Assembly: GCA_963923035.1 (NCBI GenBank) | Contig: CAWUKT010000071.1 | Span: forward strand, 1-37,338 | DNA from: CAWUKT01 sp963923035 | GTDB taxonomy: Bacteria > Bacteroidota > Bacteroidia > J057 > JADKCL01 | Length of the DNA stretch: 37,338 nt | Direction of reading: 5' to 3' | Part shown: piece after piece, positions 23,123 through 31,680 of the stretch | How positions within the stretch are numbered: position 1 is the stretch's first letter | Layout: every line of letters starts with the position of its first letter | The notes under the pieces: generated by a model | What the model was told of the DNA's origin: nothing | Database searches by the model: none | Seen by the model: only the letters and a program-made list of their open reading frames with translations | Translations under genes and position numbers: made by a program

Positions 23123-25000
23123 TCAATACTTCAAGATCACCCCCGTTTTCATTTCCCCACTCCCCGAACGCACCGCCTTCACCCAGTACATTCCCGGGGC
23201 CCAGCCCGCCAGATTCAAGCGTACCTGGTTCCCTTCGACCGGCATCCGCTGGATGATCCGGCCATCGGCCCCCAACACGCTCACCTCCCCGGCCCAATCC
23301 ATTTCCGCCCACCGAATCCCCACTTCTCCCCGACTCGGATTGGGGTAAATCTGCATTTCCCCCACCTTCGGGGCCAGCATTCCCGTCACCACATCTCCGA
23401 TGGTCAGGCCGACACTGCTGTCAGCTCCCGCAGTCAGACAGGGACTCCCCTCGAGGTGGACCCGTACCGTCTCCAACGGCTCAGTCCTTTGGTCTTCCCT
23501 GATGGCCAGGCTGTCGGTGACCGACGTGACCTGGTGCGGAAAGAGCACAAACCCCACCGGCAATGCGTAATCGTCCCCCGGATCTGCCGTCCCATCGTAG
23601 TCCACCTCGATGGCCATCGGCAGGGTCCCATTCCCAGTCCGGTCCACGGTATAGCGGAGCGGGGCCGGGCCTTCCACGTAAGCCGTCACCCCCGCCGAGA
23701 GGGAGGCAATGGAGGGAGGGGCCTGGGTAAAGGATTGGAAGGAAACATTGACGTTGTTGGGATTGGCGCCGCTCTCGAAGGTCACCGGATGGGGATTGAC
23801 AACAAAGAAATTGCCGTTGACATTGCCCAGACCGGGGGACGTCGCCAAGTTCTCGTAGAGGCTCAGGAACGGAATGTCCTGGTCGTATACAATCGCGCAA
23901 TCGGTGAAGCTGACCCCACCGAAGCGGGGAACCGGATTGTTGTAATCGGTCACTTCCAGAAAGATCGGATTGTTGAATGCGATGGTGTCCCGGGAGACCG
24001 ATTTGAAGACGCAGTCCTCAAAGATCAGGTCGTAACAATCAACGGTCTTCGACACGTAGACCGCGCTCCAGTCGCTGTGGTTCACAAAACAGTTGCGGAA
24101 CGCCACCGTTCCGTCGACGCCATTGACGGGATGGCTGGACGCTGAGATTTCGCAGTAGGCATATACATTGCTGGGGTCGTGGTTGTCGGAAAAATAGCAG
24201 TCACGGACTTCCACCGAGACATCCCGGGAGCTGTCGGCCATGTAGAACAAGGCCACCTGGATGCCGTTGCCGTGGTTGCGGAGAAACCGGCAATCCCGGA
24301 TCACCAGGTTCTCAATCCGCTCGGAGGGTTCGTCCGGCTCAATGTCAATCCCAGCCTCGGGCAGGGTCCCGCTGGTCTCAGCAAACTCGCAGTTCGTCAC
24401 GAGGACGTTGCGGACGGAGGTGATGGACATGCCCTGGCGGTAATTGCGGATGAAGCGGCAATTGCGGACGGTGATGTCTTCACAGTAATTTTTGAGGGAG
24501 GTGGGCTGAAAACTCTTGGTCATGATGAGGCCGTCTCCCCCTGAGTCCCGGACGGTCAGGCCCTCAATCGTAATGTCCGTGGCAGACCCCAGGCTGATTC
24601 CGTGGCGGTACTCACTATCCCCCAGGTTGAGGTATTCCTGCCGGTTCATCAGGAAAGTCGCGCCGTAGCCAGAGATATGGATGTGGCGGCGGTCCCGGAT
24701 GCGCAGGAGCGATTCGTAGATTCCAAAGGCTCCGGGGAGGGCCCGCAGGACCACACCTGCTTCGAAGATGATGACCACGCTGTCGCGGTTGACGGACAGG
24801 GGGCCCGTCCGCCAATCCTGCCCGACATTGTCGATGACAATGGTGTCCTCGGTACTCTGGCCGAGGGCATATTGGAGGTAGTTGGTACAATCGAGGGAAT
24901 CGAAGCCCACTCCGGTGGAGACCACGAGCTGGGTGGCCGGGAGGAAACCGAGGGAGAGGCAAAACAGGGCAAGGAACCAAATAACACGAAAAGCAGACAT
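23123..25000 (-). CDS. Secreted parallel beta-helix protein with Calx-beta-like and T9SS sorting domains
   Basis: A 625-residue exported protein. A signal peptide (about 1-24, VIWFLALFCLSLGFLPATQ) is followed by a right-handed parallel beta-helix of the pectate-lyase-like type (about 30-400), with repeated coils such as NLVIRDCRFLRNHGNGIQ and DITVRNCRFIRNYRQGMS. Residues about 430-530 look like a Calx-beta domain (VDYDGTADPGDDY and EPLETVRVHLEG). The last 75 residues are a type A T9SS sorting domain, starting at MQIYPNPSRGEVGIRW and ending GVILKY. It is expected to be secreted through the outer membrane and possibly attached to the surface. Polysaccharide binding or cleavage is likely for the fold, but no specific catalytic residues could be assigned. 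Confidence 0.85.
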   Translation of the reverse strand: MSAFRVIWFLALFCLSLGFLPATQLVVSTGVGFDSLDCTNYLQYALGQSTEDTIVIDNVGQDWRTGPLSVNRDSVVIIFEAGVVLRALPGAFGIYESLLRIRDRRHIHISGYGATFLMNRQEYLNLGDSEYRHGISLGSATDITIEGLTVRDSGGDGLIMTKSFQPTSLKNYCEDITVRNCRFIRNYRQGMSITSVRNVLVTNCEFAETSGTLPEAGIDIEPDEPSERIENLVIRDCRFLRNHGNGIQVALFYMADSSRDVSVEVRDCYFSDNHDPSNVYAYCEISASSHPVNGVDGTVAFRNCFVNHSDWSAVYVSKTVDCYDLIFEDCVFKSVSRDTIAFNNPIFLEVTDYNNPVPRFGGVSFTDCAIVYDQDIPFLSLYENLATSPGLGNVNGNFFVVNPHPVTFESGANPNNVNVSFQSFTQAPPSIASLSAGVTAYVEGPAPLRYTVDRTGNGTLPMAIEVDYDGTADPGDDYALPVGFVLFPHQVTSVTDSLAIREDQRTEPLETVRVHLEGSPCLTAGADSSVGLTIGDVVTGMLAPKVGEMQIYPNPSRGEVGIRWAEMDWAGEVSVLGADGRIIQRMPVEGNQVRLNLAGWAPGMYWVKAVRSGSGEMKTGVILKY

Positions 25001-25121
25001 GGGTACAGGGTGATTTTGGCGGTCAGGCCGGAGTGGAACCGACCCGTTGTCCCAATATGCATATTTCCCCCAATCCTAAGAGATCATTCTTCATCCAACC
25101 CGGTCTGCATTTCCCGTGTAC

Positions 25122-25874
25122 TCACCTCCCACCCGCATGCCCCAACAACAATTTGCGGGCCTGACGGGCATAGCTCTTTCCCATCGGCAGGTGCATCTCC
25201 GGCAGGTGGACCACATTCCCTTCCACCGCCAATACAAAATGGGGATTGACCAGGTAGGACTTGTGGATCCGCACAAACCCATCCGATGCCAGGGTCTCCT
25301 CCATCTCCCGGATCGTACTGCGCACCACCCGGACCTGCCCGTCGGCCTGGAACACCTTGATATAGTTCCCCCACGACTGCACATAGCTGAGGTCGCTTAC
25401 CTTGATCTTGTAGGCAATCTTGTTTTCGCGCAAGGCAATGGTACGGTGCGGGCTCGGAGAAATGGAAGGTTTCTCGGGGGCCGGGCCGGTAGAAATCTGG
25501 CGTTCCAGTTCCAATTGGCGCCGCAACCGTTCCATCGCCTTGATGAAGCGGTTGATGCGGACCGGCTTGTGGATATAGTCGACGACCTGGTCGAACTCGA
25601 AGCTCTGCAAGGCAAATTCGACGTGGGCGCTGACAAAGATGATCTTGGTCGCCTCCTGACGCAGGTGCTCCGCCAGCTCGATCCCGGTCAGGTCAGGCAT
25701 TTGGATGTCCAGCAGAATGGCGTCCACGGGGTGCTGGTGGAGAAAGTTGAGGGTGGACAGGCCATCGTAACAATTCCCGACCACTTCGAGGTAATCCAGG
25801 GAGCGCGCGTAGCCTTCCAGCACCTGGTGGGCCAGGGGCTCGTCGTCGACCAACAAGAGGCGAATGGGTGTCAT
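25122..25874 (-). CDS. LytTR-family response regulator
   Basis: A 250-residue response regulator. The receiver domain (1-120) begins IRLLLVDDEPLAHQVLEGYA, has the phospho-acceptor D56 in LLDIQMPDLTG, the conserved serine in FVSAH and the lysine in HKPVR. A proline-rich linker leads to a LytTR DNA-binding domain (about 145-245) with the typical VSDLSYVQSWGNYIKV and FVRIHKSYLVNP. Its ATG overlaps the stop of the upstream histidine kinase by four bases, so the two form one operon and one signalling pair. Targets are not evident; the T9SS beta-helix gene 121 bases downstream may be cotranscribed. Confidence 0.95.
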   Translation of the reverse strand: MTPIRLLLVDDEPLAHQVLEGYARSLDYLEVVGNCYDGLSTLNFLHQHPVDAILLDIQMPDLTGIELAEHLRQEATKIIFVSAHVEFALQSFEFDQVVDYIHKPVRINRFIKAMERLRRQLELERQISTGPAPEKPSISPSPHRTIALRENKIAYKIKVSDLSYVQSWGNYIKVFQADGQVRVVRSTIREMEETLASDGFVRIHKSYLVNPHFVLAVEGNVVHLPEMHLPMGKSYARQARKLLLGHAGGR

Positions 25875-26857
25875 AGCTGCAAGCTAAATTGAAGGTGGTA
25901 AGCCTCGGGGTTGGAACGAATCAGGAGCTCATGTTGTTCGGGGTAGACCATTTCGAGGCGGCGGCGGGTATTGGCGAGGCCGACGTGGGTCGAGGGGGGA
26001 GTGCGTTGGGGAATGATACTGTTGGAGATGGTGAAATGGAGACGGCGTTGGTCGAAGCGGGCGGAGATGTGGACAAAGCAAGGGTGGACCGGATGGGTGC
26101 CATGCTTAAATGCGTTCTCCACGAAGATGATGAGGATGAGCGGGGCAATTTTCAGAGCAGCAGGAGGATCGGGCAAATCGACCTGGAGGTCACAATTGTC
26201 CCGGAGGCGGAGCCGCTCGAGTTGGATATAGGCGTGGAGCAATTGCCATTCGGAGGGAAGGTCGATGAAGGGCCGCCGGGAATATTCCAGGTGGTAGCGC
26301 ATGACGTCGGCCAGCTCGAGGAGCATGTCGGAGCCCCGGGTCGCGTCGGCCTGGTTGATGGCGTAGATGTTGTTGAGGGTATTGAGGAGGAAATGGGGAT
26401 TGAGTTGGGCGCGCAGGGCCTGCAATTCGGCCTGGGTCTGCTTCTCTTTGAGGCTGCGCAGCTCGAACTGGGCTACGACACTCCTCTTGAGCGCCTGGAT
26501 TCCCAGCGCAAACAGGAGGAGAAAGAAGTAATTGGAGAGGTCCTGGATCGGGGTGCTCGTGATGCCTTCCGCCACCAGGTACTGGTAGCCCTGGGACAGG
26601 CCGACTGCGGTGCCGAGGCCCAGGAGCGCGCCACCGCCAAAAGCGGCGTACTGCTGACGGTCAAAGAACCGGTCCCGCGCCCAAAAGGCCGTGTATACGG
26701 CCGCCACTCCCGGACCAAAGATCCCGATCAGGATGATCGGGATGCGGCCGTACTCGGGGGGCGACATGGTCGCCGCCAATACCCCAATGCCCCCGGCCAG
26801 GGCCAGGCCCCAGATGAGCAGGTGGTACTGCCAACGGCGCTGAAAGAGTCCTTTCAT
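25871..26857 (-). CDS. LytS-type membrane sensor histidine kinase
   Basis: About 328 residues from the ATG at 26857; an upstream GTG at 26872 would add five. The N-terminal part holds about four membrane helices (HLLIWGLALAGGIGVLAA, IILIGIFGPGVAAVYTAF, the glycine-rich GGALLGLGTAVGL and FFLLLFALGIQAL). A coiled-coil linker leads to the His-kinase domain with the phospho-acceptor H155 in LNPHFLLNTLNN. The ATP-binding part shows FVENAFKHG (N box) and HVGLANTRRRLEMVYP (G box). This is the short kinase type commonly paired with LytTR regulators in Bacteroidota. No extracellular sensor domain is visible, so the signal is likely sensed in the membrane. Confidence 0.93.
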   Translation of the reverse strand: MKGLFQRRWQYHLLIWGLALAGGIGVLAATMSPPEYGRIPIILIGIFGPGVAAVYTAFWARDRFFDRQQYAAFGGGALLGLGTAVGLSQGYQYLVAEGITSTPIQDLSNYFFLLLFALGIQALKRSVVAQFELRSLKEKQTQAELQALRAQLNPHFLLNTLNNIYAINQADATRGSDMLLELADVMRYHLEYSRRPFIDLPSEWQLLHAYIQLERLRLRDNCDLQVDLPDPPAALKIAPLILIIFVENAFKHGTHPVHPCFVHISARFDQRRLHFTISNSIIPQRTPPSTHVGLANTRRRLEMVYPEQHELLIRSNPEAYHLQFSLQL

Positions 26858-27034
26858 GCTTCCAAATTGCACATTTCTCCCTGCAATGGAGAATTAATGT
26901 GATGAAGGACGTTCGTCCCCGCCGGGCCTCCGTTTGTCCCCCTTCTGTTTCCCTGCCTCACATTTACTTCGACTCCCCATTTTCCCCCGCCACCTTTGTC
27001 CTGTTCTCATTCAACCCCCACAAAAACAATTCCC

Positions 27035-27946
27035 ATGAATACTCCGCACACTCCCTTCCTCGCTCAAGCCCGCACCGGTCGCCACGAAACGTGGCGGGTC
27101 ATTGTCGGCATCCTGCTTCCCATCTTCGGCCTGGGCCTCGCCTTCCTCGCCGCCCGCCTCTGGGTCATCCCGGCCATCACCGGTTCGGAGACGCTCAAGG
27201 CCAGCGACCTCGCCCGCCAATCCGCCCAATTCATCGTCACGGGAGCCTGTTTCTTCCTCTTGCTGGTCGGCACCCTGATCGCGGTCAAGTGGGTCCTCCG
27301 CCGAAAACTCTCGACCGTTTTCCGGGCCCACCGCTTCAATTGGTGGGCCATCCTCGAAGGCATTGTGCTGTGGGGCGGTCTGATGTTCGTTTGTGATTTG
27401 ATCTTCGAAATTGGCCTCCTGGACTATGTCCGCTCGGTTTCCATAACCCCGACCATCCTGATCGCCGGCGTCATTGCCGTGGTATGCGTGATGATCCAGG
27501 GCATGACCGAGGAAGTCCTGTTTCGGGGCTACCTCCTTCAGCTGATGTCCCTGCGCATGCGCCGCATTTGGCTGCTCGTCCTCGTCAACTCGGTCATCTT
27601 TGGGCTCTTGCACGCAGGTTCGGGCCTCCACTCCTTCATCGGGACGACCCTGTTCGGGGTCTTCTTCTGCCTGATCGCCCTCCGCGAACAGAACCTGGGC
27701 TTCGCCATCGGCGTGCACTTCATCAACAATTTCTACCTGTCCTTTCTATTCGGGGGATTCTTTGAAGCCCAAGGGGATACCGGGCTGGGTTGGAACCTGA
27801 ACTTCGCCACCCTGGGCTACCTGGTGCTGTCGCAGGGCATTTGCTACGGTTATCTCTGGCTCCGCAATCGGTGGCGGACTTCGGCTACGCGTCCCATCGC
27901 GGCTCCGGTCGAAGCGGAATGGGTCAACGCCGCCCCGGCCCAATAG
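27035..27946 (+). CDS. CPBP-family intramembrane metalloprotease
   Basis: A 303-residue membrane protein from the ATG at 27035; the 13 upstream residues of the longer frame are not protein-like and were left out. It has about eight hydrophobic helices. The Abi/CPBP catalytic motifs are present: EEVLFRGYLL (EExxxR, E159-R164), FGLLHAGSG and, near the end of the core, GVHFINNFYLS. The family includes CAAX-processing and bacteriocin-immunity-type proteases; the substrate here is unknown. The gene diverges from the histidine kinase gene with a gap of about 180 bases and ends at a clear terminator. Confidence 0.9.
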   Translation: MNTPHTPFLAQARTGRHETWRVIVGILLPIFGLGLAFLAARLWVIPAITGSETLKASDLARQSAQFIVTGACFFLLLVGTLIAVKWVLRRKLSTVFRAHRFNWWAILEGIVLWGGLMFVCDLIFEIGLLDYVRSVSITPTILIAGVIAVVCVMIQGMTEEVLFRGYLLQLMSLRMRRIWLLVLVNSVIFGLLHAGSGLHSFIGTTLFGVFFCLIALREQNLGFAIGVHFINNFYLSFLFGGFFEAQGDTGLGWNLNFATLGYLVLSQGICYGYLWLRNRWRTSATRPIAAPVEAEWVNAAPAQ

Positions 27947-27972
27947 ATTCTTTCATCGTCATGTGCTTGCCT

Positions 27973-27995
27973 GGCCGCCTTTGGGGCGGCCTTTT
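27973..27995 (+). terminator. Rho-independent terminator of the CPBP protease gene
   Basis: GGCCGCC and GGCGGCC pair around a five-base loop and are followed by TTTTGCTTT, 26 bases after the stop codon. The gene on the other strand ends just beyond, so it separates two convergent units. Confidence 0.85.
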
Positions 27996-28011
27996 GCTTT
28001 GGGTAGCTGGC

Positions 28012-28752
28012 TTACAGGGCGTGGCGACTGATCATCTCGTAGACTTCCAGTGCGGGTTCGAGGAGGTGCTGGTACTTGTTGGGGATATAGGGCAAATGGG
28101 TGGGAGCAGACAAAATGCCGGTGCTGTTGTTCAGGACGCGCTGCCACTTGGCCCAGTTCTCGTCCGTCATCAATTCTTTGTCCCAGGTGGTATGCTCCTG
28201 CCGTTCCCAGGACAGCATCCGCGGGTCAAATTCGAGGCCGACCCGGGTGCAGTACTTCCGCAGGGTGGCTTCCGGCTCATCCTGGAAAGTCGAGGCTTCC
28301 ACCACCACCGGCTCAAGGCCCAGTTCTTTGGTCACGAGCTTCCACAGTTCCCCCAACCGCACAAAGCCGAGCATTTGCTCGTTGGGGACATCGCCCATTT
28401 TCAGCCAGCCTTTCAGCGAGAACTCGGGGCGTCGGATCAGGAAGGTATTCGTGATGGACTGGAGGAATGCCGGGTCCTGGTAGGGCAGGTAAATGGAGCC
28501 CATCTCCTTGAAGAAGGCGAAGGGTTGGGCCCCTCCCCGCAACTTGGCCACCGCCTTGGCGGGGCTGTAATCCCATGCTTTTTCATACTCCCCGAAGCGA
28601 CTTTCCTGCCGCCACTGGCTGAAGTGGTAGATGTTGAAGAAGGGCTCGAAGAAGGAGTCCGTATCGGTCCGCTGGGCCATGCAACGTTCGAAGGCGGAGG
28701 AAATGGAACGGGGAGCAGTCCAAAGGGCAATGATCTGGGAGGAGGTAGCCAT
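28012..28752 (-). CDS. Sulfotransferase-like protein
   Basis: A 246-residue protein of the P-loop sulfotransferase type. The N-terminus IIALWTAPRSISSAFERCM resembles the PAPS-binding 5'-phosphosulfate loop (xxPRSxSxxFxR). The later NTFLIRRPEFSLKGWLKM fits the second PAPS-binding segment (3'-phosphate loop, with a basic pair before a P). This protein size and N-terminal sequence are common for sulfotransferase-like proteins in marine Bacteroidota. It would transfer a sulfo group from PAPS to an unknown acceptor. It stands alone on the minus strand between convergent and divergent neighbours, so the substrate cannot be guessed from context. Confidence 0.8.
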   Translation of the reverse strand: MATSSQIIALWTAPRSISSAFERCMAQRTDTDSFFEPFFNIYHFSQWRQESRFGEYEKAWDYSPAKAVAKLRGGAQPFAFFKEMGSIYLPYQDPAFLQSITNTFLIRRPEFSLKGWLKMGDVPNEQMLGFVRLGELWKLVTKELGLEPVVVEASTFQDEPEATLRKYCTRVGLEFDPRMLSWERQEHTTWDKELMTDENWAKWQRVLNNSTGILSAPTHLPYIPNKYQHLLEPALEVYEMISRHAL

Positions 28753-28885
28753 GGGGATTGTTGGGAAATGAAACAGACTTGCGTTAAATCAGCCCGAAAT
28801 TACACCGGATCGTCCCTCGTATGCAAACATTTTCCCTTCCATTTCCCCTCCCCCCGCTTCCGTATTTATTCCTTAACTTTTCCCC

Positions 28886-29986
28886 ATGAAGCTCCTCTCC
28901 TGCCTGCTCCTCTTGCTGTTGGGCCTTGCGGCCTGCCAAGCGCCTCCTGCCACCGTTTCCTCCGAACCGACCAGCATTCCCACTCCCCCCGACAATATTG
29001 CGCCTACCACCGACTCCATCCTGCACTTCGAGGGGCGCATCCGCTCCATCATCGAAGATACCGCGGGTCACTATTGGATTGGCTTGGAGGGGGTCGCGCG
29101 CTACGATGGAACGACCTGGACCTATTTTACCACGGACCAGGGCCTCCCCGATATGCAGGTCCGCTACCTGCGGGAAGACCGGGAGGGCAGGATTTGGGCG
29201 GGTACGGCCAATGGCGTCGCGGTGTACAATGGCCGTGGCTTTGAGGTGGTCAAGCCCCAACCGGGGCGTACCCTGATCACCGAGGTACCGGACCATGAAT
29301 CGTTCGACCACTGGCTGTGGTTCGATGCAGGCAACCAAAATGGTGCCCTCCGCTGGGACGGCCAACAACTGGAGCACCTGACCTTCCCGGTGCCACCTGG
29401 CTACCCCGAATTTGATTCCACGGGCTTCATTCCCGGGTACGGCTACGACCGCTACGCGGTCTACGGCTTCCACCGGGACCGCTCCGGGGCCATGTGGTTT
29501 GGGACCGAACGGGCGGGCCTGTTCCGGTACGATGGCCGTACCTTCTCCCCCATCCACTGGGAAGGACCGACCGGCGTCATCCGGGCCATTTACGAGGACG
29601 ACCAGGGCCGGGTCTGGTTCGGGAACAATCCCCACGGCCTGATGTACATCGAAGGGGGCCGCGTCGTCGACTTCAGCCAGGACCTCGGCGGTGCCGAAGA
29701 ACCAGCCGGCGCCCTCGCCATCGGCCAGGACAGCTCGGGATATCTCTGGATTGTGCCGTACCAGGGTGGGCTGTGGCGGTATACGCCGCCGGAAGTCCGG
29801 GCAAGTCTGCCAAGTCCGGCAGCTGCCCCACTCGTTCAGTTCACCACCGAGGATGGACTCCCGACCAATCACCTGGGCAGCATCTACCTCGACGAGGCGG
29901 GCACCATTTGGTTCGGGACGGACTACGGCGATATTTACGGCTACGATGGCGGGGGCTTCTTTCCCTTTGGGCCGGACAGGCCCTAA
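28886..29986 (+). CDS. Lipoprotein with two-component-regulator-type beta-propeller repeats
   Basis: A 366-residue predicted lipoprotein: signal MKLLSCLLLLLLG with lipobox LAAC, cysteine at about residue 17. The mature part consists of repeats of about 40-50 residues of the Reg_prop type, each with a core like GLEGVARYDGTTWTYFTTDQ, REDREGRIWAGTANGVAVYN, DRSGAMWFGTERAGLFRYDG, DDQGRVWFGNNPHGLMYIEG and DEAGTIWFGTDYGDIYGYDG. Such propellers usually form the sensor part of hybrid two-component regulators, but here no kinase or DNA-binding part follows. It is probably a surface-exposed or periplasmic binding protein. It ends at a hairpin shared with the convergent neighbour. Confidence 0.85.
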   Translation: MKLLSCLLLLLLGLAACQAPPATVSSEPTSIPTPPDNIAPTTDSILHFEGRIRSIIEDTAGHYWIGLEGVARYDGTTWTYFTTDQGLPDMQVRYLREDREGRIWAGTANGVAVYNGRGFEVVKPQPGRTLITEVPDHESFDHWLWFDAGNQNGALRWDGQQLEHLTFPVPPGYPEFDSTGFIPGYGYDRYAVYGFHRDRSGAMWFGTERAGLFRYDGRTFSPIHWEGPTGVIRAIYEDDQGRVWFGNNPHGLMYIEGGRVVDFSQDLGGAEEPAGALAIGQDSSGYLWIVPYQGGLWRYTPPEVRASLPSPAAAPLVQFTTEDGLPTNHLGSIYLDEAGTIWFGTDYGDIYGYDGGGFFPFGPDRP

Positions 29987-29991
29987 ACAGG

Positions 29992-30017
29992 CCATCCGCG
30001 ACCGAAGCCGCGGATGG
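29992..30017. terminator. Hairpin between convergent genes
   Basis: CCATCCGCG and CGCGGATGG are perfect complements around an eight-base loop, five bases after the stop of the propeller lipoprotein gene and before the stop of the opposing gene. The T-content after it is modest. Likely a bidirectional terminator. Confidence 0.6.
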
Positions 30018-30054
30018 ATCTATTTACATTGTGGTTGGTATCTGATTCAGGGAA

Positions 30055-31404
30055 TCACTCCTTGTTGTCGTCGCCGCCCTGGGCCGGACCGGCTTTGGCA
30101 TCGGGGCCAGGGCCTTGAGGCTCCGGTGCATCTTTGGCATCCGCAGCTGCCATCGGAGCTTCCTCTTTTTCTTCGCCCACCAGGTAAATCTTCAACGCCT
30201 CGTAGATTTCTCCCACATCATTGGGATCATCCACCGGATGCTTGGCCGCCTGCAAACCTGCCAGAACCTTGGCCGGGTTCCAGAAATCTCCCGCATTGCC
30301 GATCTTCATACATTTAACGGCCGCATTTTCGTCAATGGGATAAGTATATTGAGACTCTTTCATTTTGGCTTCCACTTCATCTAGGAATTCCTCTCCTCTA
30401 TTCAAATAATCTCTCAGGTCTTCAATATCACCGGCCCGCCGACGCATGGCCCCAAGGATCATGAATTCAGGGATTTCAGGGAAATCGATGATGGTGTCCA
30501 GGCCGATCTTGGCCATTTCCTCAATCAATAGATTCTGGACGGCCTGGAACATGGCAAATTTGTTTTCTTTGAGCGTCACCGAGTCGGTCCGTTCCAGGTA
30601 AGCCTGGACAAAGGGAGGAAGGTGCGCCCGACTGGCTTGTTTCAAGTACTGGTCCATCAAACGGTCAACTTTTCCAACCGCCCATTCTTCCCCGCCGAAA
30701 GAGCCTTCGACAAAAATCCGAAACCCTTCCTCACATTGGATTTCCTTTAAGGCTTTTCCCAACATTTCCAGCGGAGACATAAAGGAGCCCCCTGCAAAAA
30801 AGCTACTTCCTGTTTTCATCATGTTTTTCACATCCGGGGCCATGAGCCTGACCTTCATACCGATCTGGTCCTGCAGGGAATCGAGGAAATCATCCAAACG
30901 TGCCTCGCGTTCATTTGCGTTGAACGTGGTCAACCAATCTGCCGTAGTGTCCAGCAATCCAGAACGGGCCACTTCTTCCATGACTATGAACAGCTTCATC
31001 CAGTTCTCCATGCTTTTGCCGCCCACCACTTCTTTGGTAGCGTTGAGCTCATTCAACTTGTCCATCCACGCACTCGTGATTTTGTTGGAGCTGAGATTGA
31101 TATTGGAGACGCGTCCAATATCGTCCATGCCCAATTGCGTGATGGTAGCCGCATCCAGTTTCATCTGGACGGGGCTGGCGAAGAGCTGCTTCGGCGCCTT
31201 GAACTGGCGGGGAGTGTTCCCGCCGACAAAGCTATTGGCGGCCGTTTGCAGTTGCAGGCCCTGCTGGACCTGGGGGCTGTTGTTGGCGAAGTGGCCGGAA
31301 GACTGCTGCTGAACGGTAGCTTGAGCGTCTTGCCGGCCGAGCGGAGAAGACATGAAGTCGTTGGAGTCATTGCGTTGTACAGGGGCTTTGGTAAGGTCGG
31401 GCAT
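30055..31404 (-). CDS. Hypothetical protein with a disordered N-terminal leader
   Basis: A 449-residue protein. The N-terminal 70 residues are polar and rich in Q, N, S and P, and contain NNSPQVQQGLQLQTAANSF followed by SPVQMK. This resembles the leader sequences (…NNSPQVQQL… PVQRK) I recall from proteins associated with extracellular contractile injection systems, but the DUF4157 peptidase motif is absent. The middle (about 80-400) is mostly helical. The C-terminus is low-complexity and acidic/Pro-rich (EPQGPGPDAKAGPAQGGDD). No signal peptide was seen. No injection-system gene is nearby. It may be a cargo or effector-like protein of such a system; this is weakly supported. A tandem octamer repeat lies about 70 bases upstream. 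Confidence 0.75.
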   Translation of the reverse strand: MPDLTKAPVQRNDSNDFMSSPLGRQDAQATVQQQSSGHFANNSPQVQQGLQLQTAANSFVGGNTPRQFKAPKQLFASPVQMKLDAATITQLGMDDIGRVSNINLSSNKITSAWMDKLNELNATKEVVGGKSMENWMKLFIVMEEVARSGLLDTTADWLTTFNANEREARLDDFLDSLQDQIGMKVRLMAPDVKNMMKTGSSFFAGGSFMSPLEMLGKALKEIQCEEGFRIFVEGSFGGEEWAVGKVDRLMDQYLKQASRAHLPPFVQAYLERTDSVTLKENKFAMFQAVQNLLIEEMAKIGLDTIIDFPEIPEFMILGAMRRRAGDIEDLRDYLNRGEEFLDEVEAKMKESQYTYPIDENAAVKCMKIGNAGDFWNPAKVLAGLQAAKHPVDDPNDVGEIYEALKIYLVGEEKEEAPMAAADAKDAPEPQGPGPDAKAGPAQGGDDNKE

Positions 31405-31421
31405 GATGATGGAGTTTGAAT

Positions 31422-31441
31422 CGTATCTGAATTCAAATACG
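31422..31441. promoter_or_regulatory. 20-bp near-perfect palindrome upstream of the hypothetical gene
   Basis: CGTATCTGAATTCAAATACG is palindromic apart from one mismatched pair and lies 17 bases upstream of the ATG at 31404. Position and symmetry suit a dimeric regulator or an mRNA-leader structure. Confidence 0.45.
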
Positions 31442-31474
31442 GCACTCTCCGACCCAGAGCGGGCAGAATCCTGT

Positions 31475-31514
31475 CAAAGCACCAAAGCACCAAAGCACCA
31501 AAGCACCAAAGCAC
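31475..31514. repeat. Tandem octamer repeat, five copies of CAAAGCAC
   Basis: Five exact copies of an eight-base unit in 40 bases, flanked by CCTGT on the left and ACAGG on the right. It lies 70 bases upstream of the start codon at 31404. An octamer array can change copy number by slipped replication and, in a promoter, alter spacing. No spacers are present, so it is not a CRISPR. Confidence 0.9.
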
Positions 31515-31603
31515 ACAGGGAAGTAAAGGGATCGACAAGGGAATGTACAATGCTTCCTCACCGTTGAATACATTTCTCCTACCCCTATCCCCCAAAAGCC
31601 AAT

Positions 31604-31639
31604 CTCCCTCGCCGCTTTCCCAATGGGGCGACGAGGGAG
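31604..31639 (-). terminator. Imperfect hairpin after the ompA-like gene
   Basis: CTCCCTCG and CGAGGGAG pair over 20 bases with further inner pairing (CCC/GGG), about 40 bases after the ompA-type stop. On the minus strand it is followed by GGCTTTTGGGG, a weak T-tract. It probably ends the ompA transcript. Confidence 0.45.
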
Positions 31640-31680
31640 GACCATTCATCTTATGTTTATTGCCTATGGCTGGATGTCAA

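Noticed and set aside
23075..24145. 356-codon plus-strand frame opposite the beta-helix gene
   Set aside because: Shadow of a gene with a clear signal peptide, beta-helix repeats and T9SS tail.
31475..31514. Possible CRISPR-like repeat
   Set aside because: The units are eight bases long and directly adjacent, with no spacers and no cas genes in the window.
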